Positions 20,363-32,822 of a stretch of 64,000 bases of DNA are shown piece by piece. How positions within the stretch are numbered: position 1 is the stretch's first letter; each line of letters begins with the position of its first letter. Position numbers and translations under genes: made by a program. Source of the DNA: Charina bottae (taxonomy: Eukaryota; Chordata; Lepidosauria; Squamata; Charinaidae); the NCBI GenBank assembly GCA_023362775.1, contig JALMGJ010000002.1:57864914-57928913 (forward strand), given 5' to 3'. The notes beneath the pieces are model-generated. The model did not search any database, was not told the origin of the DNA, and worked only from the letters and a program-made list of their open reading frames with translations.

Positions 20363-21240
20363 ATAGATCTCAAGCTAGTTCATAAAGAATAAATATGTCA
20401 AAAGTCTGGATCATTGTGCATCTTTGGTGGCAAAATTTTAATAATCTGTTTCCTTTGATTTTAGCAAGAGGTTGCTAAAAGTATCAGCAACCTGAACAAG
20501 TCAATATAGAGAAAACAAAATAGTATAATTTGAAAATGCATAGTCAAATAAGCAAGTGGATAAAACTCTGAAAAGATAGAGACATTAGACACCTTTCCAT
20601 GACTTGCAGCTGTTCAAGTATCATGGTTTGATGCTACCAATCGATTTTGGCAGGTCCAGTTAGGCCTAGATTGTCCCAAATTTAACTATTTTTGTTATAC
20701 CATTTGGAAGATGCTTATTTAAAAGTTTATCATTTGGGATATCTAGTACTTTTGATTTCTTTCATTGGGAATTGTCTGAGTTCTTATAACAGGTGGATGG
20801 AATGTTGGACTTTACTGACTGAATCTTGGATTACAGTCTTACTGAAGAAAAATATATAACCAAAGACTGCCTAAAATCCTAATGATCAAAAAGGCTAAAA
20901 GTCTAAGCGGACTAATAGCCAGTGCCTTAAATGATTGAAAGAGATTATATGTCTGGAGCATAGCATACACAAACAATGAACCCACATCCAGTGAAAGCAG
21001 AAGCTATTTTAGGATATTTAGGATAGCAGTAGATATTCCTTTTAAAATTGATGTCACTTTTTTTTAAACCAGATGCAGTAGTATTACAAGCGTTTCTGAG
21101 ATAGTCCATCTCCTCTTGCTATCATTCGTACATCAAACTTAACATAAGATTCTACCCAAAGTTGAGTGATGTCCTTTAAAGTTCTTCAATCATTTAACTT
21201 TCAACAATCGACTGAAAGGTCATGTTTCTGGAAAGTACTG
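20363..21240. other. No recognisable feature
   Basis: AT-rich DNA without recognisable repeats or coding motifs. Confidence 0.55.
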
Positions 21241-21245
21241 AGTCT

Positions 21246-21364
21246 ATGGCTGTTGTGGGTCTTCCGGGCTGTGTGGCCGTGTTCTGGAAGTTGTGGTTCC
21301 TAACGTTTAGGAACCACAACTTCCAGAACACGGCCACACAGCCCGGAAGACCCACAACAGCCAT
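21246..21364. repeat. Perfect 119-bp inverted repeat (hairpin)
   Basis: Arms 21246-21301 and 21309-21364 are exact reverse complements over 56 bp. Around the centre 'aacgttt' pairing extends by two more bases, leaving a 3-base loop. The sequence ('ggctgttgtgggtcttccgg') is GC-rich against its flanks. The right arm alone continues with 'cgaactccggccgtgaaagc', so the left arm looks like an inverted partial copy of the right. I recognise this type of sequence as a reptile interspersed-repeat terminus, possibly Penelope-like; that assignment is from memory and uncertain. Confidence 0.95.
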
Positions 21365-21384
21365 CGAACTCCGGCCGTGAAAGC

Positions 21385-22940
21385 CTTCAACAATATACTG
21401 AGTCTATCTTTCATATAAGCCTGTGATACAATAATCGCTTCTACTTTTAGAAGTTTTCTAGGAAGATGCAGCTTTTTCTGTACTAACACTGCACACACCC
21501 CTCCCCATTTTATGCTTATCTGTTTGTCTCATGTGCTGTGCAGAATGTAGCATAGTTGAAAAGATTTTCTGCAGGAGCATTATAAGCTCCCAGGTATGAA
21601 AGTTGCTCAAAAATCAACTATTCTTATTACTCTCCAGAAAGAACATCTGTGGAAATCCTGATTGCATTTATTTTTAAAGACTTGCTGCTATACCTATACA
21701 CTGAACTGATGGCTATTTTGGTTTTCTTTAAGCACATTTTATTAGTTATCTATAAAAATATAATATAGAAGTTAGGCAATTTCTGAGGATTCTTTTCAAA
21801 AGACAACAAAGAAAAATGTTTTCCATCTGCTGTTACACTATTAAAGGTGGAAATGTGGTTATTTTTATGTCCACATTTTCCCTGGAAATGTGTTAAGAAC
21901 ATCTAGCAAAAATTACAATTTAAATTGTTCATATAAAATACGAATGTAGATTTTTCACAGATGGAAGCTTGAATTATATTCAAATTTGTGTTCATAGAGA
22001 TAATAAGCTGTAACTCCAATACAGATTTTTTTTACCATAGCAATCATAATCATTACAAGTTTCATTTCTGAAATATTTTTGCAACAATCTGGTAATTTTT
22101 TAAAAAAAGATTAGAAGGACTGTTACATTCCTTGAACTAAATTACTGAGAAGCTGGCTCACAAAGGAGATAGATTTCACAGTATATGGAAGAGAAAGTTC
22201 CATGAGCATAATATATCTCCTAAATATGTTTATTTATTCATTATATTGATTTTCATAGTCACACATCTCCCATCTCTTACCTATATTAGGTAAAGAAGTA
22301 TGGTGGCAAACGCAAGATTAAAAACCAAAGAAACAAGAACAAGTGGTAACAAACAACAATAGCACAATAATAGCACAGTGGCACCTGAAGACAATGAACT
22401 CACACTCCAGTCGTGTCAGAAAAAAAAATGCAATGACAGGCTCACCAACCTATAGGCCCCATCTCATTGTCATGAGAATCCAAAGAAACTTTATAATATG
22501 TTATTATTAATGTTATAATAGTAATTAATAGTATCATAGTATTATAATATGTTACCAATTAATAACACTATTATTAACATTATAACTGTATAACATGACA
22601 AGCCCTTTTTTTGAAGACCATTTTCCTAAATACATATTTTGTCAAATATATTTTATTCATTTAGGCTATATCCAAATACTTGGAAACAAGTTCCATTGAA
22701 CTGAATGGGAAATACTTTTGAATATGCATGCACAAATCTATACTGTGACTGAATTCAAAAAGAACTTTAGACTGATGGCTTAGTATTAATGGCTTATACT
22801 GCTTCAGCTGGGGATAATAGATTTTGCTATTCTTCTACCATTTTATTTCAGCCTGAAATGAAACAGTAACAGGCAAATGTGAATAGAACCAGGAAGTTCT
22901 ATTCATGGAACAAAAAAGGGCATGTATAGTACACAGTTCT
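21385..22940. other. AT-rich DNA, no gene seen
   Basis: Unassigned. At 22497-22590 there is an A/T-rich stretch with imperfect inverted segments ('tattattaatgttataatag' and its complement near 22570). No coding motif. Confidence 0.55.
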
Positions 22941-22942
22941 AA

Positions 22943-23255
22943 CTTGAAAGTGAAAGTGAAAGGTCCTCTGTGCAAGCACCGAGTCATTACTGACCCTTTG
23001 GAGGGACGCCGCTTTCGCTGATGTTTTCTAGGCAGACACATAGCGGGTTGGTTTGCCATTCCCTTCCCCAGTCGTGATTACCTTTCCTCCAGCTTAGCTG
23101 GGTACTCATTTTGCCGACCTCGGAAGGATGGAAGGCTGTGTTGACCAGAGCCGGCTACCTGAGAAACCAGCTTTTGCTGGGATCGAACTCAGGCCGTGGG
23201 GAGAGTTTCGGCTGCAGTACTGCCGCCTACCACTCTGCGTCACACGAGGCTCTTA
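22943..23255 (-). mobile_element. tRNA-derived SINE, minus strand
   Basis: Read on the minus strand: head 'gtgtgacgcagagtggtagg' (A-box region) and 'gagttcgatcccagc' (B box), then 'gtcggcaaaatgagtaccca' and 'gggaatggcaaaccaaccc'. It ends in a tail of 'ctttcacttt' units, seen on the plus strand as 'aaagtgaaagtgaaagg' at about 22946. The head differs from Sauria and from the 11046/17240/23491 SINEs, so this is a third tRNA-SINE family in the window. Confidence 0.82.
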
Positions 23256-23490
23256 GTTCTAATTTATGTGAATACAAATTATTTAAACCAATTTAATGTC
23301 CTCTTTCCTTTGTAAATGAAATTTTGGATTTTGGAAACCGTTCTAGGTAAAGAAGTATGGTTTGTAAAAGAGGGCAATCTAATATCTGTCAAAGACAAAG
23401 TAAACTTTTTAGACCATAATGTGAACCAACTAAATATACTAATATATTTATATAAAGAGAAGGATTAATACATTTCTAAACTTTAGCAGA

Positions 23491-23705
23491 CAGCCAGTTT
23501 GGGGTAGTGGTTAAAGGCACCAGGCTAGAAACCTGGAGACCATGACTTCTAGTCCTGCTTTGGGCATGAAGCCAGTTGGGTGACTTTGAGCCAGTCACTC
23601 TCTCTCAGCCCTAGGAAGAATGCAATAGGGGAAAAAACATTTCAGAAAATGCTGCTAAGAAAATTATATGGACTTATCTAAGTCAAGACTGACTTGAAGG
23701 CCCAT
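23491..23705 (+). mobile_element. tRNA-derived SINE, plus strand
   Basis: Head 'gccagtttggggtagtggtt' followed by 'ggctagaaacctggagacca' and a B-box-like 'cttctagtcctgc', then 'agccagttgggtgactttga' and 'ctctctctcagccctagga'. The 3' end reads 'aagactgacttgaaggc'. It is the plus-strand counterpart of the copies at 11046 and 17240. Confidence 0.75.
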
Positions 23706-23759
23706 GTGCATGCGCATGTGCATGTGCATGTGCACGCACACACACACACACACACACAC
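23703..23759. repeat. (ATGTGC)n(CA)n microsatellite
   Basis: Several ATGTGC units followed by about twelve CA units, directly after the SINE 3' end. Confidence 0.95.
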
Positions 23760-23837
23760 CTGTTAACAAGAGATACAATATGTGATCAAATAAGGTCCCA
23801 TTACTTTTAATGAATTCTGAACAGATATTGGTATTTC

Positions 23838-23870
23838 TACCACGGTAGAGATGGGCGGGGATAAATCCAA

Positions 23871-23925
<55 letters not shown>

Positions 23926-23926
23926 A
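23838..23926 (+). mobile_element. CR1/L3-like 3' terminus with (AAAT)n tail
   Basis: 'accacggtagagatgggcgg' then 'ggataaatcc' and about fourteen AAAT units. Same terminal block as the minus-strand CR1 copies, here in plus orientation. Confidence 0.8.
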
Positions 23927-23929
23927 ATT

Positions 23930-25370
23930 TCAGCAGGAATGGGAAATAGAGAAAGTATTTGTAAGAGCAAGCCAGTCAGTGTTTGGAATGTGGATGCTTA
24001 TGCACAAGTTGTTTCCCCAGCCCATGCTTACAAAATCCCACCCACACAATCTTGAAAACCTGCCTTTTCAGCTAGGCAGAAACATCCACTGAAAGAATTA
24101 GGGAGGATCACAATTTATATATCATGTCATGATATATAAAATGAGTGGGGCTTTGGTCATTTAGTCATGGCTACCATTTTGACTTTCTTGACATCCACCT
24201 CCCCACTTCTGTGGACACTCTGGACTGAGCGCTATCTCCAAGATCCAGCTTTGTATGGAAGGCTTATATGCTGTTTTGAAGTGGTTCTTTCTCATAGAGA
24301 AGTACCTTGCTTTGTGGCACGATGTCAGTACTATAAAATTCATACACATGAGATAGAAAACAGGCTACCATCCTTATGCTGTAGAAGTTATAATAAAACA
24401 CCTATGTTTCATCCCACAAAAAGATAATGAACTAAGGAAAAAAATTTTTAAAAAAATTCAACAGGCTCATCTGAAAGCAAAAGTTTTATTTAACTTAAAA
24501 AGAATGGTTTCAGTTGGATGCCTTGGCTGCACAGCTTTTCCACACCTGCTGTGAAATCTCTTTCCAGCAATGCGCTCGTGCAAACAGGAACCATATCTTA
24601 CAACCTCTAATAGCACCATATGTCAACCCCTGCAGCTATTGCCATCAGAGACAACAAAAGACATCCCCTATAGGTCTGCAGACGTACTATTATTAGTATT
24701 CTTACAGAAGGCTGGGTTTGTATGAACATCCCACTTCCCGTATGGCTGGTTTCATGTCTGCTACAGCATTGGAACCTTCAGAACAGGATTTTACAAATTC
24801 CATTCAAACTCAAGAGTCAAACTTTTCTTTGCACACTTCCCTGCCCTGCCCTTGGCTTTTCCTTCCTGAATTTTAAAATTGGGATAACCTTTGAATATAT
24901 GGAGAAGAGAGAATTTTGCTTTCTTTGATCCTCTCTGTATATATTATCACAAGTCGTGAACAGGGAATGTTCTAGTCCAACATTCATGACTTTTTACATA
25001 CCTTTTATGATCGCCATTGATTAATAATATACTACAAAGTTTTATACATTTGTAATGTTGTGTCTTTGTTTGCATAACATGCTTATCCAGACCTATCTTA
25101 ATCATGGCATATTCAGGGGCCCCATTTTTCTGGATTAAACAGTAACTTGAATCATAAAGCCTGGATTTGCACAATATACTAGGCTAAAATGTGATTGACT
25201 AATTAATGGTTCAGTGTGTGAACAAATCCTCTGTTTTGCAAATTGGGCACCAGCCGAATTAGGCTTATATCCATGAAAAAGAGCAATTCTGTCATAAAGC
25301 CCATCTATGGCACTACTGCAATAAATTCATTCTAAGTCACTGGTAAAATTTGCAAATGGATATTTATTTA
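23930..25370. other. No recognisable feature
   Basis: AT-rich DNA. Short frames at 24167-24427 and 24722-24928 contain no recognisable motif. Confidence 0.55.
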
Positions 25371-25375
25371 ACTGA

Positions 25376-25378
25376 TAT

Positions 25379-25426
<48 letters not shown>

Positions 25427-25950
25427 ATTTAGATGACTGCCCAACTCCCCCAACAGGGGACTCCGGGCGGTTTACAATAAAATTGAATTTAAAATATAAA
25501 AATAAAATTACAAATTAGTAACATGACATAAATAAATACAAAATCCAATCTGGCAAGTATCTCAAATAATAGGGAGGACATTATGGTATTAACTACCCCC
25601 AGGAGGATCTGTTACTTTTCCCCTCCCATGCTAGGTGGCAGAACCAGGTTTTCAGATCTTTCCTAATGGTCAGGAGGGAGGAAACCTGCCTCAACTCTGG
25701 GGGCAAGATATTCCAAAGGGCGGGCACCACTACAGAGAAGGCCCGCCTCCTGGACCCCACTAGATGAAATTCCCTTATTGATGGGGTCCATAGTAAGCCC
25801 TCTCTGAATGATCGGGTGGGGCGGGTCGATGATATGGGGATAAGACGGTCCCTCAGATATCCTGGTCCCATGCCATGTAGGGCTTTAAAGGTGATAACCA
25901 ACACCTTGAATTGTACCCGGAAGCAAACCGGCACCCAATGCAGCTCACGA
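25376..25950 (-). mobile_element. CR1/L3-like LINE 3' fragment
   Basis: (ATTT)n at 25376-25426, then the CR1 terminal block 'ctgcccaactcccccaacag' and 'ctccgggcggtttacaat', a 3' UTR, and the last 120 codons of the protein. It is truncated at about 25950. Confidence 0.9.
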
Positions 25951-25955
25951 TACAT
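25593..25955 (-). pseudogene. CR1 ORF2 C-terminal fragment
   Basis: Uninterrupted C-terminal 120 codons: ELHWVPVCFRVQFKVLVITF, KALHGMGPGYLRDRLIP, RRAFSVVVPALWNILPPELR, RKDLKTWFCHLAW. It matches 18009-19127 and 37808-38593. The catalytic part is missing through 5' truncation. The first ATG lies at the truncation edge and is not a real start. Confidence 0.88.
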
Positions 25956-25959
25956 TATT

Positions 25960-26660
25960 GCTTGAAATGCAAAGAGAATGGTGTGTCTTTGGCTTTGGTG
26001 TCAAAATAGCATGTTTTGCTTTGAATACTATGTGTTGTGATGTTGGGGTGGGGGCACATTATTGGCTTCCTATCAAGGACAGTAGAAAGTTTTAGCCCAG
26101 TCCTGGAGAGAGGTTCTTAGCAATCATCCAGACTCGGAAATGAAGAGGAGGAACGGAAGTGTGAAAGACCTCATGTAATATGCCTTGTGCATCAGTTGAA
26201 GTTTTCAAACATTCTTCAAGCACAGCCTCTTAGTTCATGCAGTACTGTGAATGAACCGTACCTTTAATTAGCAAACTAAATCTTGCTTAATCAAGCTAGT
26301 CATTCCCTTGTTTTTTCCACAAAGCCATGGATACTCCATTACTTTGCATGAGCTGATGAGATAAGGATCTTCCTGCTCTGACCCCAATTAGACAATCCCA
26401 TTTTTCTCTCAGTTAGGTACCCGATCCCTGCTAGATACTTAACAATGCAGCCAATCCTTGCTAATATGTCATCTTCCCTTGCTGATGCCTTAACTATGCA
26501 GCTATTTCCTGACTTATTTTCCAAAAAGCAAAAAGAGCAACCCCAGAAAACAAAGGGGAGGTGGGGTAGGGAATGAGATTGAAGGGCTATCAAACCTGTA
26601 AATGTCATGGCCAACTTCTCCCAACGCTTTCCATGCCCACTGTAGCTGATTGAGAAAATA
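25960..26660. other. No recognisable feature
   Basis: Mixed-composition DNA between CR1 and Bov-B fragments. A 91-codon minus frame at 26339-26614 has no known motif. Confidence 0.55.
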
Positions 26661-26667
26661 ACTCTCC

Positions 26668-27873
26668 TAGAACTACCAGAAGTGCAAGCTGGGTTTCGAA
26701 GAGGCAGAGGAACTAGAGATCAGATTGCCAACATTCACTGGATCATGGAAAAAGCAAGAGAGTTCCAGAAAAACATCTACTTCTGCTTCATTGACTATGC
26801 TAAAGCCTTTGATTGTGTGGATCAAAATAAACTGTGGCAAAGTCTTAAAGAGATGGGAGTACTAGACTATCTTACCTGTCTCCTGAGAAACCTGTATGTG
26901 GGTCAAGAAGCAACAGTTAGAACCGGACATGGAACAACTGACTGGTTCAAAATTGGGAAACGAGTATGACAAGGCTGTATATTATCACCCTGCTTATTTA
27001 ACTTATATGCAGAGTACATCATGAGAAATGCCGGGCTGGATGAATCACAAGCCGGAGTTAAGATTGCCGGGAAAAATATCAACAACCTCAGATATGCAGA
27101 CGATACCACCCTAATGGCAGAAAGTGAAGAGGAACTAAAGAGCCTCTTGATGAGGGTGAAAGAGGAGAGTGCAAAACCTGGCTTGAAACATTAAAAAAAC
27201 CCAGATCATGGCATCTGGTCCCATCACTTCCTGGCAAATAGAAGGGGAAGAAATGGAAGCAGTGACAGATTTTATTTTCTTGGGCTCCAAGATCACCGCA
27301 GACAGTGACTGCAGCCATGAAATTAAAAAAACGCTTGCTCCTTGGGAGGAAAGCTATGGCAAACCTAGACAGCATACTAAAAAGCAGAGATATCACCTTG
27401 CTGACAAATGTCCGTATAGTTAAAGCTATGGTTTTCCCAGTAGTAATGTATGGCTGTGAGAGTTGGACCATAAGGAAGGCTGAGCGCTGAAGAACTGATG
27501 CTTTCGAACTGTGGTGCTGGAGAAGACTCTTAAGAGTCCCTTGGACTGCAAGGAGGTCAAATCAGTCAATCCTAAAGGAAATCAACCCTGACTGCTCATT
27601 GGAAGGACAGATGCTGAAGCTGAAGCTCAAATACTTTGGCCACCTAATGCGAAGAGAGGACTCACTGGAAAAGACCCTGATGCTGGGAAAGACTGAAGGC
27701 AAAAGGAGAAGGGGACGGCAGAGGATGAGATGGTTAGATAGCATCACCGATGTAATGAACCTGAATTTGAGTAAACTCCGGGTGACAGTGGAGGAGAGGA
27801 AGGCCTGGCATGCTATGGTACATGAGGTCACGAAGAGTCGGACACGACTAAAAGACTGAACAACAACAACAAA
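26668..27873 (+). mobile_element. Bov-B LINE, 5'-truncated and mutated
   Basis: It starts at ELPEVQAGFRRGRG within the RT and runs to the 3' end 'gaacaacaacaacaaaaa'. The frame is broken by TGA for arginine at about 26968 (GKRV, stop, QGCIL), by a small deletion near 27185-27195 and by a stop at about 27488. The YADDTT box is retained around 27100. Segments 26682-26969, 27305-27490 and 27599-27859 carry successive pieces of the protein. No TSD was found. Confidence 0.9.
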
Positions 27874-27899
27874 AATGTAAGTATAGAGAATCAATCAAT

Positions 27900-28617
27900 C
27901 AAGCTTTGCTAATTGCATTTATTCTGGTTACTGTCCTCCATTCTATCTTTGGTATTTGAAATGTGGCTGCCTCAGCCAGTAATAAGGATGGTCACAGGAT
28001 GTAAATAGCATTGCCTAGAGCTTCATGATCCAAGAAAGAGTATAACTAGCATATATGAGATTTGTGCAAAGTACTTCTTTCGAGTTGCTTTGTGAAACAA
28101 TAAACTCCTCCCCATTTCTAAAAGTGTTCAAAATGGCTCACTGGAGATTAGTTAAAGGTAAGTAAGTGACTAGATTAGGATATGATAGCTGAGAGAGAGA
28201 AAAAAATATAGGCAATAAATTGTTGATAGCAATACATTAGATTTCAATATTCTTCATACTTAACTACCTTTCTCTACCATGCAATATTATAATAAAGTAA
28301 TGACTTTATTAGGTCAATTGTAAGTTTACAAAATGGTATGTAAACTTTTTAGTCCCTTCATTAAGGTGGAGGGTTAAAAATCTATAGCAAAAAGAGTGGA
28401 GAATAATCTCCTGAATATATACACCAGAGTTCTGTATAAGAAGAGATTTGAATGTAGACATGCTGACTGGATCCTATAAGGACAGAAGTGATATTGGATA
28501 GTACTGAAGGCTCCCAAACCTTGCTTAAAAAACAACAAGTCAATAATTGTTGGTTTCCCTTTTGTCATACTATAAAACCAATTATTAAAGCCAAATTTCT
28601 TCATTTTAGCAAGGGTT
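27900..28617. other. No recognisable feature
   Basis: AT-rich intergenic DNA. Nothing identified. Confidence 0.55.
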
Positions 28618-28990
28618 ATATCTACATGCAAGGATATACTGCAAGGATATACTGCAAGGAGGTCAAACCAGTCAATCCTAAAGGAAATCAACCCTGACTG
28701 CTCATTGGAAGGACAGATGCTGAAGCTGAAGCTCAAATACTTTGGCCACCTAATGAGAAGAGAGGACTCACTGGAAAAGACCCTGATGCTGGGAAAGACT
28801 GAGGGCAAAAGGAGAAGGGGACGGCAGAGGATGAGATGGTTAGATAGCATCACCGATGTAATGAACATGAATTTGAGTAAACTCCGAGAGACAGTGGAGG
28901 ACAGGAAGGCCTGGCGTGCTATGGTCCATGAGGTCACGAAGAGTCGGACACGACTGAACGACTGAACAACAACAACAAAATATCTACATG
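28618..28990 (+). mobile_element. Bov-B LINE 3' end, 5'-truncated
   Basis: Flanked by an 11-bp TSD, atatctacatg (28618-28628 and 28980-28990). Only the last about 330 bp remain, with the uninterrupted 86-codon C-terminal frame (KLKYFGHLMRREDSLEKTL, then KRRRGRQRMRWLDS, ending TRLND) at 28705-28965. At the 5' junction a 14-bp unit 'aaggatatactgca' is duplicated, suggesting slippage at the truncation joint. Confidence 0.92.
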
Positions 28991-30305
28991 AAATAACTCA
29001 AAAATAGAGGAAACCACTATTGTTATTTTGTTTTGTTTTTTTAAGAGCTCATTAAGATGAAATGCAGGTGAGAGACCTATTTTTGATTGTCATTATCCAT
29101 TGATTATATCCCTGAAAATTCATTAAACTGAAGTGTCAGAGTAGACTGGAGATAAACCATGGAATAAGTGACCCATTTTGGCTGAGCCTAGTATCTCTTT
29201 CTGTCTTGAGTTTCTGCAGAAAATGTAAAACATTTCCCTGAAGATTTAAGGAGTAATATTTTTTCATCCAATGTGCAATAAATGATTGCAGTGAATATAA
29301 AACCTTCAATAAATTCTCTGAAGTATAGCTGAATAGATGGAAAACTCTTTATTACTTATACTCATGGGGAAAATCAACACTGCCTCTTCAGTTGACCCCA
29401 GTAAAGCTAAACTATTTACAGGTATATAGATTTTAGGTAACTGCTGCAGTAGTCAATATCCCTCTTGCTAAGCCTAGTGGGTGTCGTACATGATGGGGAG
29501 TTTAAGAAATATCTAAAGAAATGTCAATAAGAATTTACTTTAATTTTGGAAAACCATGCATGGAAGGTATTCTATTTTAGTGGAACTATGGGATATTTGT
29601 CACCTGGATGAACCCAAAGTAAAAAGATCATTAGTACCCACCATGATGTACAAAATAAATAGTCTTACAAAAGCAGGACAAGTCTAAGTCCTTAATAGCA
29701 CATAATACTGGAGAAGGGACATCTGAGAACAGTTATGATATGATGTATTAACCCCTGCTGAATGGTGGAAAGAATCAGCTCTGAGTATAGATTTCTATTT
29801 TAACCACCTTGAGTGAACAAATAATGCCAAGATGGCTAATATATGGATGCTTTTTCCCTTTGCTGTTCTGAAGATTTTTTGTTCCCTCCCAGACCAGTTA
29901 GAATACAACAGATTCACTGTGGGAAAGAAGGACATCTATACCCAATTTGGGCATTTTCACTTGGGACTTTGGTGCCACTAAATCATCAATGCCATAACCC
30001 TGCATTCCTACATTGTTGATTGCATTGGATGCATGAGCCGATTTACTTCCAGCTTTCTTGTAATGTGGTGCAAATGGAAAAAAAATCTGCTTCGCACTGG
30101 ACACATGAGCCAATTTATGTAAGCAAATGCTGCCACTAGCGCATCTTGGCCAACTGTAACATATCAGAGGGAATAGTGATGGCAGCTTATCACCCTTTCC
30201 TTGTTACAAGAGCTGAGATCAATTAAAAGCACCAAACAAGACGATTCACTGAGGATTGGAAGGAGAGCATGGGTTGGAGTGCTATTTTTTTGTTCTGCTA
30301 TTGCT
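28991..30305. other. No recognisable feature
   Basis: AT-rich DNA. The minus frame 29898-30113 (71 codons) has no recognised domain. Confidence 0.55.
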
Positions 30306-30312
30306 CAGCCAG

Positions 30313-30640
30313 GGGGGCGCGATGGCTCAGCAATTAAGACACCAGACTTGTTGATCGGAAGGTCACATGTTCGGAGGTTCGAGACCCTAGCCCCGCGTGA
30401 TGGAGTGAGCTCCCACACTTGCCCCAGCTCTTGCCAACCTAGCTATTCGAAAGCATGCAAATGCAAGTAGATAAATAGGTACCACTTTGGTGGGAAGGTA
30501 ACAGCATTTCGCACGTGTCATGCCGGCCACATGACTGCGGAAGCGTTTTCGGACAATGCTGGCTCTTCGGCTAACAAACTGAGATGAGCACCAGCCCCTA
30601 AGGTCGGACAGAACTGTGTAGGGGAACCTTTACCTTTTAA
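30313..30640 (+). mobile_element. Sauria-type tRNA SINE
   Basis: Complete head to tail: 'gatggctcagcaattaagac', B box 'aggttcgagaccc' (one base off the other copies), the 'gcatgcaaatgcaagtagat' body, the Bov-B-like block reduced to 'aaggtcggacagaactgtgt', and a tail 'aacctttacctttta'. More diverged in the 3' block than the copies at 3436 and 14050. TSD not identified. Confidence 0.88.
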
Positions 30641-31808
30641 TCTACATCTACTGTATAGGCAACTTATTTGTAAGACAAGTAACATCAGGTCTTCAATCCA
30701 CTGGGTAATTGGGCCATAAATTTATCTTTCCAATGTTGAAGAATTAATCTCTTAGCAACAAAAGGGCACAGAGAATCCATTTCCATTGTTCAGCTATCAG
30801 TTTCCATGTAGCAGGCATGTAGTTCAAGAAGACATGTACACCTGATAATATTAAGCTTTGTTTCAAAATCAAATTAATATATGTAATTATTTCTTCCCAG
30901 AACATAACTTTAGGGATATGCAAAACATAATGTTTAATGAAGCATTATTCTGGATGTATCTATAACAATATGATGATTCATTCATTCCTGTTTTGTAAAA
31001 AAATGATTGACTGATTGATTGATTATCTGCCATCACGTTGGTGTTGACTCCTAACAATCACTTAGAGAGATTTAACAATCTATCCCCAACCTGGTCCTTT
31101 AGATCTTTCAATGGTGCACCCATCACCACTGAAATTAAGTCCATCCACCTGTTAGTCATCATCTTCTCTTTCCTTCCACCATCTCCAGAGAGCTAGATCT
31201 TCACATAGTGTGTCCAAAGTATAATAATTTCACCCTGGTCATTTCTGGGTTGATTTGTTTGATGATCCATTTATTTTTGGGCTATCCATAGCATTCTCAG
31301 TCTCTAATAGTAAAGTTAAAAATCAATACTCTTTGTATAATGCTCCTGCAAAGTCCACCTTTCCCTTCCATAGATTGATGGAATACCATTGCCTCAACAG
31401 TTCTAATCTTTGTGGGTATAGACACATCACAGCATCTAAATATCTTTTCCAAGACCTTCATTGGCTGACATACGAAGTTATAGACTGCAGGGTATTTCTT
31501 GACTGCTGGTTCCTTTACTGTTGAATGTTGTTGTTGTTGTTCAGTCGTTTAGTCATGTCCGACTCTTCGTGACCTCATGGACCATAGCACGCCAGGCCTT
31601 CCTGTTCTCCACTGTCTCTCGGAGTTTACTCAAATTCATGTTCATTACATCGGTGATCCTATCTAACCATCTCATCCTCTGCCGTCCCCTTCTCCTTTTG
31701 CCTTCAGTTTTTCCCACCATCATGGTCTTTTCCAGTGAGTCTTCTCTTTGCATTAGGTGGCCAAAGTATTTGAGCTTCAGCTTCAGCATCTGTCTTTCCA
31801 ATGAGCAG

Positions 31809-32805
31809 TCAGGGTTGATTTCCATACATTACTACTAGAAAAACCATAGCTTTAACTATACGGACATTTGTCGGCAAGGTGATGTCTCTGCTTTTTAATA
31901 TGCTGTCTAGGTTTGCCATAGCTTTCCTCCCAAAGAGCAAGCGTCTTTTAATTTCATAACTGCAGTCACCGTCTGCGGTGATCTTGGAGCCCAAGAAAAT
32001 AAAATCTGTCACTGCTTCCATATCTTCCCCTTCTATTTGCCAGGAAGTGATGGGACCAGATGCCATGATCTGGGTTTTTTTAATGTTGAGTTTCAAGCCA
32101 GCTTTTGCACTCTCCTCTTTCACCCTCATCAAGAGGCTCTTTAGTTCCTCTTCACTTTCTGCCATTAGGGTGGTATCATCTGCATATCTGATGTTGTTGA
32201 TATTTCTACCAGCAATCTTAACTCCGGCTTGTGATTCATCCAGCCTGGCATTTCTCATGATGTACTCTGCATATAAGTTAAATAAGCACGGTGATAATAT
32301 ACAGCCTTGTCGTACTCCTTTCCCAATTTTGAACCAGTCGGTTGTTCCATGTCCGGTTCTAACTGTTGCTTCTTGACCCGCATACAGGTTTCTCAGGAGA
32401 CAGGTAAGATGGTCTGGTACTCCCATCTCTTTAAGACTTTGCCACAGTTTGTTGTGATCCACACAATCAAAGGCTTTAGCGTAGTCAATGAAGCAGAAGG
32501 AGATGTTTTTCTGGAACTCTTGCTTTTTCCGTGATCCAGCGAATGTTGGCAATCTGATCTCTAGTTCCTCTGCCTCTTTGAAACCCAGCTTGCACTTCTG
32601 GTAGTTCTCGGTTCACATACTGCTGAATCCTAGCTTGTAGGATTTTGAGCATAACCTTGCTAGCATGTGAAATGAGCGCAATTGTACGGTAGTTTGAACA
32701 TTCTTTGGCATTGCCCTTCTTTGGAATTGGAACGTAAACTGACCTTTTCCAATCCTGTGGCCACTGTTGAGTTTTCCAAATTTGTTGGCATATTGAGTGC
32801 AGCAC
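31809..32805 (-). pseudogene. Bov-B reverse transcriptase in nested copy
   Basis: RT in two frames. 32485-32805 holds CSNYRTIALISHASK and GFQRGRGTRDQ. 31809-32552 holds FIDYAKAFDCVDHNKLW, VRQGCILSP and an intact YADDTT box. A 2-bp loss near 32519 (CTCTTGC reduced) breaks the frame between them. The C-terminus ends early at VFLVVMYG because of the deletion near 31822. 31553-31825 carries the last C-terminal block in another frame. Confidence 0.88.
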
Positions 32806-32822
32806 TTTAACAGCATCATCTT

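Noticed and set aside
22497..22590. AT-rich inverted repeat as a possible structured element
   Set aside because: The pairing is imperfect and expected by chance in sequence made almost wholly of A and T.
29898..30113. 71-codon minus-strand frame considered as a processed pseudogene
   Set aside because: I do not recognise the protein, and there is no poly(A) tract or TSD around it.
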